Shown piece by piece: positions 53,474 through 63,409 of a stretch of DNA of 64,000 bases. Source of the DNA: Candidatus Parachristensenella avicola (GTDB lineage: Bacteria > Bacillota > Clostridia > Christensenellales > UMGS416); contig CAJFUN010000039.1 in NCBI GenBank assembly GCA_904420205.1, forward strand, positions 95,709 through 159,708, written 5' to 3'. Numbering within the stretch: position 1 is the first letter of the stretch; every line of letters begins with the position of its first letter. The notes beneath the pieces are model-generated. The model searched no databases. It saw only the letters and a program-made list of their open reading frames with translations, and was not told where the DNA came from. The position numbers and the translations under genes are program-made.

Positions 53474-56047
53474 ATGGAAGAATATAACCTTCACCTGCAA
53501 AAGATCGTACCGGTCAATCTGGAGGAAGAGATGAAGAAATCCTTCATCTCCTATGCCATGGCCACGATTATCTCCCGGGCGCTTCCCGATGTGCGTGACG
53601 GCCTCAAGCCGGTACACCGGCGTATCCTATACTCCATGCATGAGCTGGGCCTGACGCCCGATAAGCCTTATAAAAAGTCGGTGCGTATCGTCGGCGACGT
53701 GCTGGGCAAATATCACCCCCACGGCGATACCGCCGTATACGACGCCATGGTGCGCCTAGCCCAGGATTTTTCTATCCGCTGCCCTCTGGTAGACGGTCAC
53801 GGCAACTTCGGATCGGTGGACGGCGACTCTGCCGCGGCCATGCGGTACACCGAAGCCCGCATGAACCGCATCACCCTGGAGATGCTGCGGGATATCGATA
53901 AGGCCACGGTGGACTTTGCGCCCAACTTCGACGAATCTACCCAAGAGCCCACCGTGCTCCCTTCCCGCTTCCCTAACCTGCTGGTGAACGGTTCCGGCGG
54001 CATCGCCGTGGGCATGGCCACCAATATCCCCCCCCATAACCTGACCGAGGTGATCAATGGCACCATCGCCCTCATTGAGAATCCTGAGCTGTCCACCGAC
54101 GAGCTCATGGCCTATATTCCCGGTCCGGACTTCCCCACTGGCGCCACCATCATGGGGCGTGCCGGCATCCAGCAGGCCTATCGCACGGGGCGTGGCCGGG
54201 TTATCATGCGGGCCAAGACGGAAATTGAAGATATGGGCCGTGGCCGTTCCCGCATCGTTGTCACCGAGATCCCTTACCAGGTGAACAAAGCGACGCTGGT
54301 GGAGAAGATCGCCGACCTTGTGAAGGAAAAGCGGCTGGAGGGCGTCAGCGACCTGCGGGATGAATCCGACCGTGAAGGCATGCGCATCGCCATTGAGCTG
54401 AAAACCGACGTAAATCCTTCCATCGTGCTGAACTACCTCTATAAGCATACCCAGCTGCAGGAGACCTTCGGCGTGAATATGCTGGCGTTGGTCAACGGGG
54501 AGCCCCGCACCCTCTCGCTGAAGCAGACGCTGATTCACTATATTGACCACCAGAAGGAGATCGTCACCCGGCGCACCCAATATGACTTGGAAAAGGCCCA
54601 GGAGCGCGCCCATATCGTCGAGGGCCTCCTAAAGGCCCTGGATGTGATTGACGAGATCATCGCCCTGATCCGTGCCAGCCAGACTGCTGCGGAGGCGAAA
54701 GCCGGCCTGGTGGAGCGATTCGGCCTCTCGGAAAAGCAGGCTCAGGCTATCTTGGATATGCGCCTGCAGCGCTTGACCGGTCTGGAGCGTATCCGCTTAG
54801 AGGAGGAATACGCTGAGCTGCGCCGCCAGATCGAATATTTCCTCTCCATTCTCAGCGATGAATCCATCCTGATGGGCATTATCAGCGATGAGCTCCGGAC
54901 CATTGCCGACAAATTCGGCGATCCCCGCCGCACCGAAATCATAGCTGCCAGCTCGGATATTGACTGGGAGGACGTGATCCAGCGGGAGGACATGGCTGTC
55001 ACCGTCACCCACAACGGCTATATTAAGCGCATCGCGCTGAGCGAATACCGCACCCAGAACCGCGGCGGCGTGGGCGTGCAGGCCATGACCACCCGGGAAG
55101 AGGATTTCGTGGAGCGCCTGCTGGTAACCAGCACCCATGACTGGCTTTTCTTCTTTACCAACAAGGGCCGCGTGTTCCGGCTGCGCTGCTTCTTTATCCC
55201 CGAAGCGGGGCGGCAGGCGCGGGGCACGAACCTCATCAACCTCATTAACCTGGATCCCGGCGAACGGGTGCAGACCATCGTGCCCGCCCAGGAGCTGGCC
55301 GATCGCGAGGACAACGGCATGTTCCTGCTGCTGGCTACCCGCAAGGGCATCGTAAAAAAGACGCCGCTCTTTGAATATGCCAACCTTCGCTCGGTGGGGC
55401 TGAAAGCCATTAATCTGGCTGAAGACGATGAGCTGATCGGCGCCTGCCTGACCGACGGCAGCCGCCAGATCGTGCTGGCTACCCACAAGGGAATGAGCAT
55501 TCGCTTTGATGAAAACGATATCCGCTCGATGCACCGGGTTTCCACCGGCGTTATGGGGATCCGGCTGAAAAAAGATGATTACGCCGTGGATCTCGACTTG
55601 GTCGAGGAAGGCAAAACGCTTCTTGCTATTACTGAAAAGGGCTATGGCAAGCGCACAGGCTTTGACGCTTACCGGCTGCAAAGCCGCGGCGGCATGGGCA
55701 TGCGAACCTTTGCCATTTCCGAGAAAACCGGCCAGCTGGTGGCCTTGAAGGTGGTCGACGAGAGCGAGGATCTGATGCTGATTTCCTCCGACGGTACCAT
55801 CATCCGCACCTTGATGGAGCATGTGCCCGTCATTGGGCGGGCCACGCGGGGTGTGCGGGTGATGCGCTTGCGGGGCGACGACACCGTGGTTTCGGTGGCC
55901 GTGGTGGAGCGCGACGACGAAGCTCAGCACGACAATGAGGTGGAGCTCGATGACCTTCGGGATATGACCGAGGAGGCAGATGAGGAAGAAACGGATGCCT
56001 TCGCGGAAGAACCCGCCAACCCCACGGAACCGAATGAAGAAGAATAG
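53474..56047 (+). CDS. gyrA: DNA gyrase subunit A
   Basis: The 857-residue protein has the winged-helix/breakage domain with catalytic Y125 (AMRYTEARM) and the quinolone region GDTAVYD (Thr at the E. coli Ser83 position, Asp at position 87). A coiled coil and a C-terminal beta-pinwheel follow. The GyrA-box position reads QNRGGVG, a degenerate form of the QKRGGKG-like consensus that supports DNA wrapping. The last 50 residues are highly acidic ([11 protein letters not shown]), common in Firmicutes. The start has AAAGGAGC, and the gene is co-transcribed with gyrB, ending at a strong terminator. Fold and length identify gyrase rather than ParC. Confidence 0.98.
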   Translation: MEEYNLHLQKIVPVNLEEEMKKSFISYAMATIISRALPDVRDGLKPVHRRILYSMHELGLTPDKPYKKSVRIVGDVLGKYHPHGDTAVYDAMVRLAQDFSIRCPLVDGHGNFGSVDGDSAAAMRYTEARMNRITLEMLRDIDKATVDFAPNFDESTQEPTVLPSRFPNLLVNGSGGIAVGMATNIPPHNLTEVINGTIALIENPELSTDELMAYIPGPDFPTGATIMGRAGIQQAYRTGRGRVIMRAKTEIEDMGRGRSRIVVTEIPYQVNKATLVEKIADLVKEKRLEGVSDLRDESDREGMRIAIELKTDVNPSIVLNYLYKHTQLQETFGVNMLALVNGEPRTLSLKQTLIHYIDHQKEIVTRRTQYDLEKAQERAHIVEGLLKALDVIDEIIALIRASQTAAEAKAGLVERFGLSEKQAQAILDMRLQRLTGLERIRLEEEYAELRRQIEYFLSILSDESILMGIISDELRTIADKFGDPRRTEIIAASSDIDWEDVIQREDMAVTVTHNGYIKRIALSEYRTQNRGGVGVQAMTTREEDFVERLLVTSTHDWLFFFTNKGRVFRLRCFFIPEAGRQARGTNLINLINLDPGERVQTIVPAQELADREDNGMFLLLATRKGIVKKTPLFEYANLRSVGLKAINLAEDDELIGACLTDGSRQIVLATHKGMSIRFDENDIRSMHRVSTGVMGIRLKKDDYAVDLDLVEEGKTLLAITEKGYGKRTGFDAYRLQSRGGMGMRTFAISEKTGQLVALKVVDESEDLMLISSDGTIIRTLMEHVPVIGRATRGVRVMRLRGDDTVVSVAVVERDDEAQHDNEVELDDLRDMTEEADEEETDAFAEEPANPTEPNEEE

Positions 56048-56056
56048 CAATCCATC

Positions 56057-56092
56057 GAAAGGGGGCCGCTAGAGAGCGGCCCCCTTTCTTAT
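56057..56092 (+). terminator. Intrinsic terminator after gyrA
   Basis: A perfect 14-bp stem, GAAAGGGGGCCGCT and complement with an AGAG loop, then TTATT. Confidence 0.92.
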
Positions 56093-56146
56093 TCCCTTCA
56101 ACTGCCTTTTCCCTAAGGCTGGAAGTCGAACCCGCCCGACGGGCCC

Positions 56147-56176
56147 TTGACAGCGCGCTTTTTGCAAGATTATACT
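56147..56176 (+). promoter_or_regulatory. Promoter of the 352-residue protein gene
   Basis: A perfect TTGACA, an 18-bp spacer and TATACT, 37 bp before the start codon. Confidence 0.8.
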
Positions 56177-56212
56177 CAAATTGCAAAGGATGAATCACAA
56201 AAGGAGTGTGTC

Positions 56213-57271
56213 ATGCATCAATTACCCGCCATCATCGACTCTGGGAATCAGGGGAAATTCCACGTCCAGGGGATCTGCCTGGACCGGGAACGTCAGACCA
56301 TCTATTACTCCTTCACCACTTCGTTGGTCAAATCCGACCTCTCCGGCCGGGTCATTGGCTCTGTGCGCGGCCTCACCGGCCATCTTGGATGCATCGCAAT
56401 GGGACCCGACGGCAAAGTTTATGGATCTCTGGAATATAAAAACGATGCGATCGGGCAGGGTATCCTTGCCCGGATGGGGCGCGGCGGAGAGAGCCATCGG
56501 GACGGATTCTATGTGGCGGTATTCGATGTGGACCGGATTGACCGGCTGGATATGGACGCGGAAGCGGACGGCATTATGCAGGCTGTTTATCTGAATAAAG
56601 TGGTGGAGGATTATCACGCCCAGGTGGTCAACGCCGGTAAGCCGCGCCTTCATCGCCATGGCTGCAGCGGCATCGATGGGATCACCTTCGCTCCGCTGCC
56701 GGGCGGCCGTGCCGGTGACCCCCTTTCCCTTTATGTGGCCTATGGCGTATACAGCGATCTGGACAGAACCGATAACGACTACCAGGTGCTGCTGCGCTAT
56801 GATACGGCCGGTTGGGATTCGTTCCTTCAGCCGCTGAGGGCTGAAGATCCCCATACCAGCGGCCCCCGGCAACCCGATAACATATACTATATTTATACTG
56901 GGAATACACAGTGGGGCGTGCAGAATTTGGAATATGATTCTTATACCAATCACCTGTTTCTCGCCGTCTATCCCGGTCTTAAATCCCAATTCCCCAACCA
57001 CCCCTTGTATGTGGCCGATATGGGCGTCCCCGCCCGCCTTGAGACGCTCCAGGGCGTGGAACCGCCTCTGAAAGGGCTGACGCTTACCCTATGGGGAGAG
57101 GGATCGCTGCCCGGATTTGATTTTCCTCTGGGTAGCACCGGCCTTTTCTCCCTGGGGGACGGCCGCTTCTATGCCTGCCAGAACCTGGCGGATGAAGCGG
57201 GAAATCAAAGCGCCCGTGTCGCCCTTTATCGCTATACCGGGCAAGCACCCCTGCTCTTTGAGGCACTATAG
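56213..57271 (+). CDS. Hypothetical protein, possible beta-propeller
   Basis: The 352-residue protein starts at ATG 56213 with AAAGGAG 8 bases upstream. It consists of repeated short beta-strand blocks: FHVQGICLDRERQTIYYSF, GCIAMGPDGKVYGSLE, YIYTGNTQWGVQNLEYDS and GSTGLFSLGDGRFYACQN. This resembles a six- or seven-bladed propeller of the NHL/SMP-30 kind, but no exact family was recognised. There is no signal peptide or catalytic motif I can name. A conserved-looking HRHGCSGIDGITF may bind a metal or ligand. It is monocistronic with its own strong promoter, between gyrA and the origin. Confidence 0.75.
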   Translation: MHQLPAIIDSGNQGKFHVQGICLDRERQTIYYSFTTSLVKSDLSGRVIGSVRGLTGHLGCIAMGPDGKVYGSLEYKNDAIGQGILARMGRGGESHRDGFYVAVFDVDRIDRLDMDAEADGIMQAVYLNKVVEDYHAQVVNAGKPRLHRHGCSGIDGITFAPLPGGRAGDPLSLYVAYGVYSDLDRTDNDYQVLLRYDTAGWDSFLQPLRAEDPHTSGPRQPDNIYYIYTGNTQWGVQNLEYDSYTNHLFLAVYPGLKSQFPNHPLYVADMGVPARLETLQGVEPPLKGLTLTLWGEGSLPGFDFPLGSTGLFSLGDGRFYACQNLADEAGNQSARVALYRYTGQAPLLFEAL

Positions 57272-57409
57272 CCCCGATTGTCCTTCTTTATATCCTGATG
57301 CTCCCCTAAGCTGGCGCGCTGGATCAACCGGCGCGCCTTTCTTATTTCCTCCCGCAACCCTAGGCCCTGATTCGTCAGTATCCACCATATCTTGTATTAT
57401 CTGCACAAG

Positions 57410-57650
57410 TTATCCACAATTGTGGAAAAAAAGTCGGGTTCGCCTGTGGATAATTGGACAAAAAGCATTGAAACCTGGCGCCCAACATGATAAAATAGCC
57501 GTGAAATTCGCCTTGATCCTTATTTCTTGCTACATGGCGAGTTATCCACATTTAGTGGATAACTTGGTGTATAACTCCGTGTATACGCTGCTTTTCCTGT
57601 GAATAATCCACTTTTTCCATTGACAATTCAACACCCATTGGGGATAAATT
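57410..57650 (+). other. oriC: DnaA-box cluster upstream of dnaA, likely oriC part 1
   Basis: Two perfect TTATCCACA boxes (57410-57418 and 57542-57550) and one perfect inverted box (57445-57453) are present. There are also near-consensus boxes at 57421-57429, 57554-57562, 57598-57606 and 57639-57647. The boxes at 57542 and 57554 form a perfect inverted repeat with a 5-base centre. Box density and position before dnaA are those of a Firmicute replication origin. A GC-skew switch was not measured. Confidence 0.8.
57620..57648 (+). promoter_or_regulatory. dnaA promoter overlapped by a DnaA box
   Basis: A perfect TTGACA, a 17-bp spacer and GATAAA. A near-consensus inverted DnaA box (TGGGGATAA, 57639-57647) covers the -10, so DnaA can repress its own gene. 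Confidence 0.7.
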
Positions 57651-57689
57651 GTGTAAAGATCACCGATAGAGAAGAAAGGTTGCGATTGG

Positions 57690-59057
57690 ATGAAGACCCC
57701 GATTGACGGGAACTGGACCGACTGGATTGAAGCCTGCAAGCTGATTGAATCCGATATCCCCCGGACAAGCTATACCACCTGGATACAGCCGCTTTTGCCC
57801 ATGGCGATGGAAAACAATACCCTTTACGTACAGGTTTCGTCAGCCTTTGTGCGTAATTTTATTGAAGCCCGCTATGTGAGCATTTTATCCAATGCGCTGT
57901 CCCAGGTATCGGGCCGTACATGGGAAATCGTGCTTGTTTTAGAGGATCAGGCAAAAGAAATCGTCAGCGGAATGAAACCGCCGGCTGAACAAAGGCAGGC
58001 CGGAAGTGCTCAGGCGCCGATGCTGATGCTCAACCCGAAGAACACCTTTGATACCTTTGTCATTGGCAATTCCAACCGCTTTGCTCACGCGGCGGCGTTG
58101 GCGGTGGCGGAAGCGCCGGCCCAGGCTTACAATCCGCTCTTTATCTATGGCGGCGCCGGATTGGGGAAAACCCACTTGATTCAGGCGATCGGCCATTTTA
58201 TTCGCGAGCAAAACCCGTCCATGAAGATCGTATACGTTACCTCGGAGATGTTCATGAACGAGCTTATCAACGCCATTAAAGCCGGAACCAACATGGAATT
58301 CCGCAATCGCTACCGCAACGCCGACGTGCTGATCATCGACGATATCCAGTTTATCGCCGGCAAAGACTCCACCGAGGAAGAGCTTTTTCATACCTTTAAC
58401 ACCCTTCGGGAAGCGCAGAAGCAAATTGTGCTGACCAGTGATAAACCGCCCAAGGAGATGAAGCAGCTGACCGAGCGGCTCCGTTCGCGGTTTGAATGGG
58501 GCCTGATCGCCGATATCCAGCCCCCGGATCTGGAAACCCGCATTGCGATTCTGCGCAAAAAAGCGGAAGCTGAGCATGTAGACAATATTCCCGACGACGT
58601 GATGGAGTTCATCGCCACCAATTCGGAGAACAATATTCGTGAGCTGGAGGGAACGCTGACCCGGGTATTAGCTTATTCCCGGCTTTCCCGCCAGCCCATC
58701 ACCCTGGACCTTATCCACGAGGCCCTCAAAGATATGCTGGATGCCAATGCTGGACGGCGTGCGACTCCTGAGAACATTATGCGCTTGGTCTGCGACCGGT
58801 ACGGCATCTCCATGGAAGACTTTTTAAGCCGCAAACGCAACCAGGAAATCGCCTATCCCCGGAAAATCGCCATGTACCTTGTGCGGGAAATGACCGATAT
58901 CTCCCTCTCCTCCATTGGAGAGGCCTTCGGCGGCCGCGACCATACCACCGTGCTGCATGCCTGGCGCACCATCAGCGAAGACATGGCCAGCAACGCCGAG
59001 CTGCGCGCGCTGCTCGCCGATATCCGAAATCAGCTGATGGATAAGTCAAAAGGATAA
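57690..59057 (+). CDS. dnaA: Chromosomal replication initiator DnaA
   Basis: The 455-residue initiator has domain I (about 1-85, TSYTTWIQPL), a short linker and an AAA+ domain with GGAGLGKTHLIQ (Walker A), LIIDDIQF (Walker B) and a sensor/arginine-finger region (LTERLRSRFEWGL). The domain IV DNA-binding helix-turn-helix contains GGRDHTTVLHA. It binds the DnaA boxes that flank its gene and melts the origin. The ATG at 57690 lies behind GAAAGG with slightly long spacing. Length and motifs are normal. A second set of boxes begins right after its stop. Confidence 0.98.
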   Translation: MKTPIDGNWTDWIEACKLIESDIPRTSYTTWIQPLLPMAMENNTLYVQVSSAFVRNFIEARYVSILSNALSQVSGRTWEIVLVLEDQAKEIVSGMKPPAEQRQAGSAQAPMLMLNPKNTFDTFVIGNSNRFAHAAALAVAEAPAQAYNPLFIYGGAGLGKTHLIQAIGHFIREQNPSMKIVYVTSEMFMNELINAIKAGTNMEFRNRYRNADVLIIDDIQFIAGKDSTEEELFHTFNTLREAQKQIVLTSDKPPKEMKQLTERLRSRFEWGLIADIQPPDLETRIAILRKKAEAEHVDNIPDDVMEFIATNSENNIRELEGTLTRVLAYSRLSRQPITLDLIHEALKDMLDANAGRRATPENIMRLVCDRYGISMEDFLSRKRNQEIAYPRKIAMYLVREMTDISLSSIGEAFGGRDHTTVLHAWRTISEDMASNAELRALLADIRNQLMDKSKG

Positions 59058-59058
59058 G

Positions 59059-59180
59059 TTATCCACCGCCCGTCCACCGACTGCGTCCGAAAAACCAGGA
59101 AGATTTTTCGGATTTGCGGCATATTTTCATCCAAGGATCCACCCTTTCCCCCGCCTGTGGAGAAATCGTGCTGTGGATAA
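59059..59180 (+). other. DnaA boxes in the dnaA-dnaN gap, likely oriC part 2
   Basis: TTATCCACC (59059-59067), TGTGGAGAA (59156-59164) and a perfect inverted box TGTGGATAA (59172-59180) follow the dnaA stop. Together with the upstream cluster they resemble the bipartite origin of Bacillus subtilis. The rest of the 407-bp gap (to 59464) holds no gene; no very AT-rich melting region was obvious by eye. Confidence 0.65.
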
Positions 59181-59464
59181 ATGAAATTGCCGGCCTTTTT
59201 TGGGGCGGCAAGGTATAGTGGGACGTCTCGGGGGGCCTTTTTGCAGGCCCTCTTTTCGTGGACAACCTTGCCAAAATGTGAATGGTTTTGATAAGTAAAT
59301 TTTTCATTCACAGGGTTTTGCCCATGGGTTTTGGTTTGGTTTTGGGGACAAAGCCTGACTTTCCACCATATCCACAGCCCCTACTGCTACGACTACTACT
59401 TTCATCTGAAGAACACGCCCCAGAAAAAGGGGTGAACGCAACGCGCCAAAAGGAGTACATCGCC

Positions 59465-60568
59465 ATGCGCCTACGCCTAAGCAAAGATCAGCTAAACGCC
59501 GCTCTATCCATCGTAACCCGAGCGCTTCCTTCCCGTACCACCATGCCGATTTTGGAAGGCATCTACCTGGAAGCGGAAGGCGATCATGCCAAAATGATTT
59601 GCACAGACCTGCAAAAAGGCATTGAGACCGACCTTCCTGCAATGATTTTGGAAGAAGGGTCCACGGTGCTGCCGGGCCGGCTCTTTACCGAGATAGCCCG
59701 AAAGCTGCCGGATGGAGACGTAGAAATCAGCGTGGAGGAAGGCACCATTACCTTGGATTGCCTTTTTTCCCATACGACCCTGCAAGCCCAAGATCCGGAG
59801 GAGTATCCCAGCCTGCCTACGGTAGAAAGTGCGATCCCGATCGTGGTTGGGCAGCTGAAGTTTAAAGATATGATCCGGCAGACCATCTTTGCCGCTGCAA
59901 CCGAGGAATTGCGTCCGGCGCTAACCGGCGCCCTTTTGGAAATCAATGGGCAATCGTGCCGGTTGGTGGCCCTGGACGGTTTCCGTCTGGCTTTGCGCCA
60001 AACCCTTTTGGGCGAAGATTATGGCAATCTGAGCGCAGTTATTCCCGGAGCGAGCCTTCAGGATATTGCCAAAGTGCTCTCCTCCAATGAGGAAGATAAG
60101 ATGCGCCTGACGCTGACGGCTACCCACCTTTTGGCCGATATGGGCAACACACGCTTTATTACCCGCCTTTTGGACAGCGAATATGTCAAATATTCTCAGA
60201 TCCTGCCCAGCGAGTGGCAGACGCGGGTGAAGGTTTCCACCGCGGAATTCGGCGCGGCGCTGGAGCGCGCTTCGACCCTGGCCCGTGAAGGGCGCAATAA
60301 CCTGGTGCGTTTCCTTTTGGGATCCAATGAGATGACCATGAAGGCTGATAGTGAGATGGGGCAGGCAGTAGAGCGCATCAGCTGCCAAATGGAAGGCGAA
60401 GAGCTGGAAATTGCCTTTAACGCTCGGTATATGAACGATGTGCTCAAGATCCTGGATGAGGATGAAATGTATCTTTGCTTTAACACCAATATTTCTCCCT
60501 GCGTGATCCGGCCTGTGGAGGGGGACGACTTTCTTTATCTCGTTCTGCCGGTACGTATCTACGCATAG
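59465..60568 (+). CDS. dnaN: DNA polymerase III beta clamp
   Basis: The 367-residue sliding clamp has three similar domains. It begins MRLRLSKDQLNAALSIVTRALPSRTTMPILEGI and ends with LPVRIYA, which is close to the usual clamp C-terminus. DGFRLALRQ is a conserved block of domain 2. It tethers the replicative polymerase to DNA. The ATG at 59465 is chosen because clamps start at this motif; GGAGTACATCGCC precedes it. A longer reading would extend into the oriC gap. It follows dnaA in the usual order but is followed by an FAD-dependent oxidoreductase instead of the S4-domain protein. Confidence 0.97.
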   Translation: MRLRLSKDQLNAALSIVTRALPSRTTMPILEGIYLEAEGDHAKMICTDLQKGIETDLPAMILEEGSTVLPGRLFTEIARKLPDGDVEISVEEGTITLDCLFSHTTLQAQDPEEYPSLPTVESAIPIVVGQLKFKDMIRQTIFAAATEELRPALTGALLEINGQSCRLVALDGFRLALRQTLLGEDYGNLSAVIPGASLQDIAKVLSSNEEDKMRLTLTATHLLADMGNTRFITRLLDSEYVKYSQILPSEWQTRVKVSTAEFGAALERASTLAREGRNNLVRFLLGSNEMTMKADSEMGQAVERISCQMEGEELEIAFNARYMNDVLKILDEDEMYLCFNTNISPCVIRPVEGDDFLYLVLPVRIYA

Positions 60569-60625
60569 AGGAGCAGCGCCGCGCCAAAAAATAGCGGCTG
60601 TATCGCAAGCCAAAGGGAGGTTATC

Positions 60626-61831
60626 ATGGCAGGTCGAATCTACGAGCATTTTGATGTGGTGATCGCGGGCGCGGGAGCTGCCGGCGTATCGGCTGCAGTA
60701 GCGGCCAGCGGCCAGGGCGCGCGGGTCTGCTTGCTGGAGAAGGAGCCGGCGGCCGGTGGCGGCTATGTGCAGAGCGGGACCACCGCATTTAAGCCCGTCT
60801 ACGAGTATGATCCCATCTCGGGTTTTTCCGCGCTGTGCACGCCGCGGGGGAGCTGGCTTTCGCTGGACCCGGAAGCGCTGCAGCGCTTCTATTACCGCAG
60901 GCTTCGGGAGCAGGACGTGCTGCTTTTAACCAGCGCTTGGGTGATGGAAGCTACGCTGGAGAACGGTTCGATCACCCAGCTGATCGCCCTGACAAGGGAG
61001 GGGCCCATGCAGGTGGAAGGCGACGTATTCATCGATGCCACCGGCGATGGCGACGTGGCCGCCCTTTGTGCCGTTCCTTATACGGAGGGCCGGGAGGAAG
61101 ACGGGCGCTCCTTGCCGCCGATTTATTGTTTTACGCTGCAGGGGTGCGGTATGGGATGGGAATCGGTTCTGCCTGACCCGGAAACTTTGGCTGAGATAGG
61201 GCTTTCCGGACTGCGGCTGTTTCCCGGCGCCCGCGACGGCGAGATCACGGTCATGATGCTCTATGATGAGGAGGCTGTAGCGACAAGCGCCATCGATCGC
61301 GCCAGGGCGGATGGAGCCCTTCGGGCGGCTGTTGATCCAGTCGCGGCGCTTCTGACCCGTTACAGCGCCTTTAAAGGGGCTACAATCGCCCGCCAAGGCG
61401 CGCGGGTGGTGTTTCCAGAGGGACGGCATCCCCAGGGGCGCACCATCCTGGATAGTCATGATCTAGCCTCGGGCACGCGCTTTCCCGATTGGGTGGTGGC
61501 AAACCTAACGGCGGATATCGAACTGCCGGGCATGGAGGGGATTGAAGAGGCGCCGTCGGTGCGGTCCTATGATATCCCTTATCGGGCCCTGACGCCGGTG
61601 CGGGTGAAAAATCTGCTGCTCTGCGGCCGGTGCATTAGCGGCACGCACCGGGCTCATGGAAGCTTCCGGGCTCTTCAGCCCACCTTGGCTACAGGCCAGG
61701 CTGCCGGAATCGCGGCTTACCTAGCGATGGATACCGGCGGCCGCGTGCAAAAGATTCCGGTGGCCCGCCTGCAGCAGGAAATGGTTCGCTCAGGCATGGA
61801 ACCGCCGCGCTGGATGAAGCAAGAGGCATAA
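60626..61831 (+). CDS. FAD-dependent oxidoreductase
   Basis: The 401-residue flavoprotein has the N-terminal dinucleotide motif VVIAGAGAAGVSAAVAA with the downstream acidic Glu (LLEKEP), DATGDGDVAALC and a C-terminal FAD contact LLLCGRCISGTHRAHGS followed by ATGQAAGIAAYLA. This layout is that of the FAD-dependent oxidoreductase family (pfam 12831-like), whose members often act on unknown substrates. It sits between dnaN and recF, where Firmicutes usually have a short S4-domain gene. Spacing to recF is 19 bp, so it is in the same operon. The start follows AAAGGGAGG. Confidence 0.88.
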   Translation: MAGRIYEHFDVVIAGAGAAGVSAAVAASGQGARVCLLEKEPAAGGGYVQSGTTAFKPVYEYDPISGFSALCTPRGSWLSLDPEALQRFYYRRLREQDVLLLTSAWVMEATLENGSITQLIALTREGPMQVEGDVFIDATGDGDVAALCAVPYTEGREEDGRSLPPIYCFTLQGCGMGWESVLPDPETLAEIGLSGLRLFPGARDGEITVMMLYDEEAVATSAIDRARADGALRAAVDPVAALLTRYSAFKGATIARQGARVVFPEGRHPQGRTILDSHDLASGTRFPDWVVANLTADIELPGMEGIEEAPSVRSYDIPYRALTPVRVKNLLLCGRCISGTHRAHGSFRALQPTLATGQAAGIAAYLAMDTGGRVQKIPVARLQQEMVRSGMEPPRWMKQEA

Positions 61832-61850
61832 GGGCAGGGAAGGACGCGCC

Positions 61851-62966
61851 ATGATACTGACCCAACTAACGGTGAAAAATTTCAGAAATTACGAAGCCCT
61901 GGAGCTATCCTTTGCCCCGGGGCTTTCGGTGTTCACGGGACGCAATGCCCAGGGAAAGACGAATCTGCTGGAGGCCATCCATGTGCTGTGCACCGGCCGC
62001 AGCCATCGCACTGCACGGGACAAGGAGATGATCCGCCACGATGACGACATGAGTTTTGCAGAACGCGCCTACATTGCTGCAGTCTGCCGCCAGCGGGATG
62101 GGGATCATCAGCTGGAGGTCGCCTTAACCCATCGCGGGCGCAAGGCCGTTAGGGTGAATGGTAGCTCTATAACTCGATTGGGCGATCTCATGGGCCATAT
62201 GAATGCAGTTATGTTCTCACCAGAAGATCTCAATTTGATCAAGGACGGCCCTGCATGGCGCAGGCGATTTATGGATATGACGCTATCCCAAGCCAGAGGG
62301 GGATATTTCTTTTTACTGCAGCGCTATCAGCGTGCGCTTTTGCAGCGCAACGAGCTGCTTAAGCGCATCCAGCGGGAAGGAAAAGGCGAGGAAACCATCG
62401 AGGTATGGGAAGCCCAGCTGGCGGAAGCCGGCGCGGCGCTATCCTTAAGGCGCAGAGACTTTGCAGAATTTTTAAGCGTGAACGCCCGAGCGATACATGG
62501 ACGGCTGACAAATGACCAGGAGCAGCTGGAGATCCGCTATGAATCCGCCCTGGAAGGAAACCTACAACAGCGCCAGGAGCAGCTGGCCGAACTGCTGCTC
62601 CGGAACCGGCAGCGTGATATCCGGCTAGGCGCCACCACTGCGGGCCCGCATCGGGATGACTTAGCCGTGCGAATTAACGGGGCGGATGCCCGCAGCGATG
62701 CTTCACAGGGCCAGCGACGTACGGCTGTGCTGTCGATGAAGCTGGCCGAATTAAAGCTTATGGAAGAGATGACCGGTGAAGCACCCATCCTGCTTTTGGA
62801 TGACGTATTTTCTGAGCTGGACGGCGCAAGGCGCGAGATGCTGCAGGATTATATCGGACGGGTTCAGACTTTTATTACCTGCGTGGATCTGGAGAGCCTT
62901 GCCCTAAAGGAAGGAAGCGTGCGGCGATTTAAGGTGGATCACGGGATAGTAACGCTGGATACATAG
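61851..62966 (+). CDS. recF: DNA replication and repair protein RecF
   Basis: The 371-residue SMC-like ATPase has LTVKNFRNYEAL at the N-terminus, GRNAQGKTNLLEAI (Walker A), the coiled region around residues 165-240, the signature SQGQRRTAVLSMKLAE and PILLLDDVFSELD (Walker B and D-loop). RecF loads RecA at gaps and stalled forks with RecO and RecR. It is the last gene of the dnaN operon, ending at a very strong hairpin. The start ATG at 61851 has only a weak ribosome site (GGACGCGCC), suggesting coupling. Length is normal. Confidence 0.97.
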   Translation: MILTQLTVKNFRNYEALELSFAPGLSVFTGRNAQGKTNLLEAIHVLCTGRSHRTARDKEMIRHDDDMSFAERAYIAAVCRQRDGDHQLEVALTHRGRKAVRVNGSSITRLGDLMGHMNAVMFSPEDLNLIKDGPAWRRRFMDMTLSQARGGYFFLLQRYQRALLQRNELLKRIQREGKGEETIEVWEAQLAEAGAALSLRRRDFAEFLSVNARAIHGRLTNDQEQLEIRYESALEGNLQQRQEQLAELLLRNRQRDIRLGATTAGPHRDDLAVRINGADARSDASQGQRRTAVLSMKLAELKLMEEMTGEAPILLLDDVFSELDGARREMLQDYIGRVQTFITCVDLESLALKEGSVRRFKVDHGIVTLDT

Positions 62967-62984
62967 AAATTCACCAAATGCAAA

Positions 62985-63028
62985 ATAAAAAGGATATATT
63001 CTACATTTGTAGAATATATCCTTTTTAT
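62985..63028. terminator. Strong bidirectional terminator
   Basis: A perfect 20-bp stem with an ATTT loop, starting 18 bp after recF, with A/T runs on both sides. It also serves the convergent SLOG-type gene. Confidence 0.95.
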
Positions 63029-63040
63029 CGGAATAAATTC

Positions 63041-63409
63041 CTACAGGAATTCAGCTCTCAGTGCGATGGAGCTGGGGTCTCCAGGATAGTCGGATATAAA
63101 GATATAAAGATGACAGGGGATATTATGTTTTCGGATATACTGCAGGATTCGGCGGGTACCGCGGGATTTTCCATCCCAAAGTATGATCACTAAATCGACG
63201 CTGTCCAGAATCATCTCATTGAGCTTGCCCAGCGTGATGCCCGGATGCAGATGAAAGACAAGCTTAGAAATATTGCGTTCGTCTGCCCAGCGGTTCGCAG
63301 CTTTGTCGATCCCCTGTACGCCTCCGGTAACCAGCTCGGTAACGCCTTCTGGGATATAAGGGCTGATGTCCATATCCAGGCTTTTTGAGCCGGCAATACA
63401 GATACGCAT
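63041..63409 (-). CDS. SLOG/DUF2493-like nucleotide-binding protein
   Basis: The 122-residue Rossmann-like protein opens MRICIAGSKSLDM, with TGGVQGIDKAANRWADE (the phosphate-binding Gly-rich loop) and VDLVIILWDGKSRGTRRIL, which matches the SLOG/DprA-like small proteins annotated DUF2493. Such proteins bind nucleotide ligands and occur in stress, mobile-element and defence settings. The start at 63409 has GAGGTAACGATCC upstream. The last 15 residues are unassigned. It is next to recF but on the opposite strand, so the pairing need not be functional. Confidence 0.75.
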   Translation of the reverse strand: MRICIAGSKSLDMDISPYIPEGVTELVTGGVQGIDKAANRWADERNISKLVFHLHPGITLGKLNEMILDSVDLVIILWDGKSRGTRRILQYIRKHNIPCHLYIFISDYPGDPSSIALRAEFL

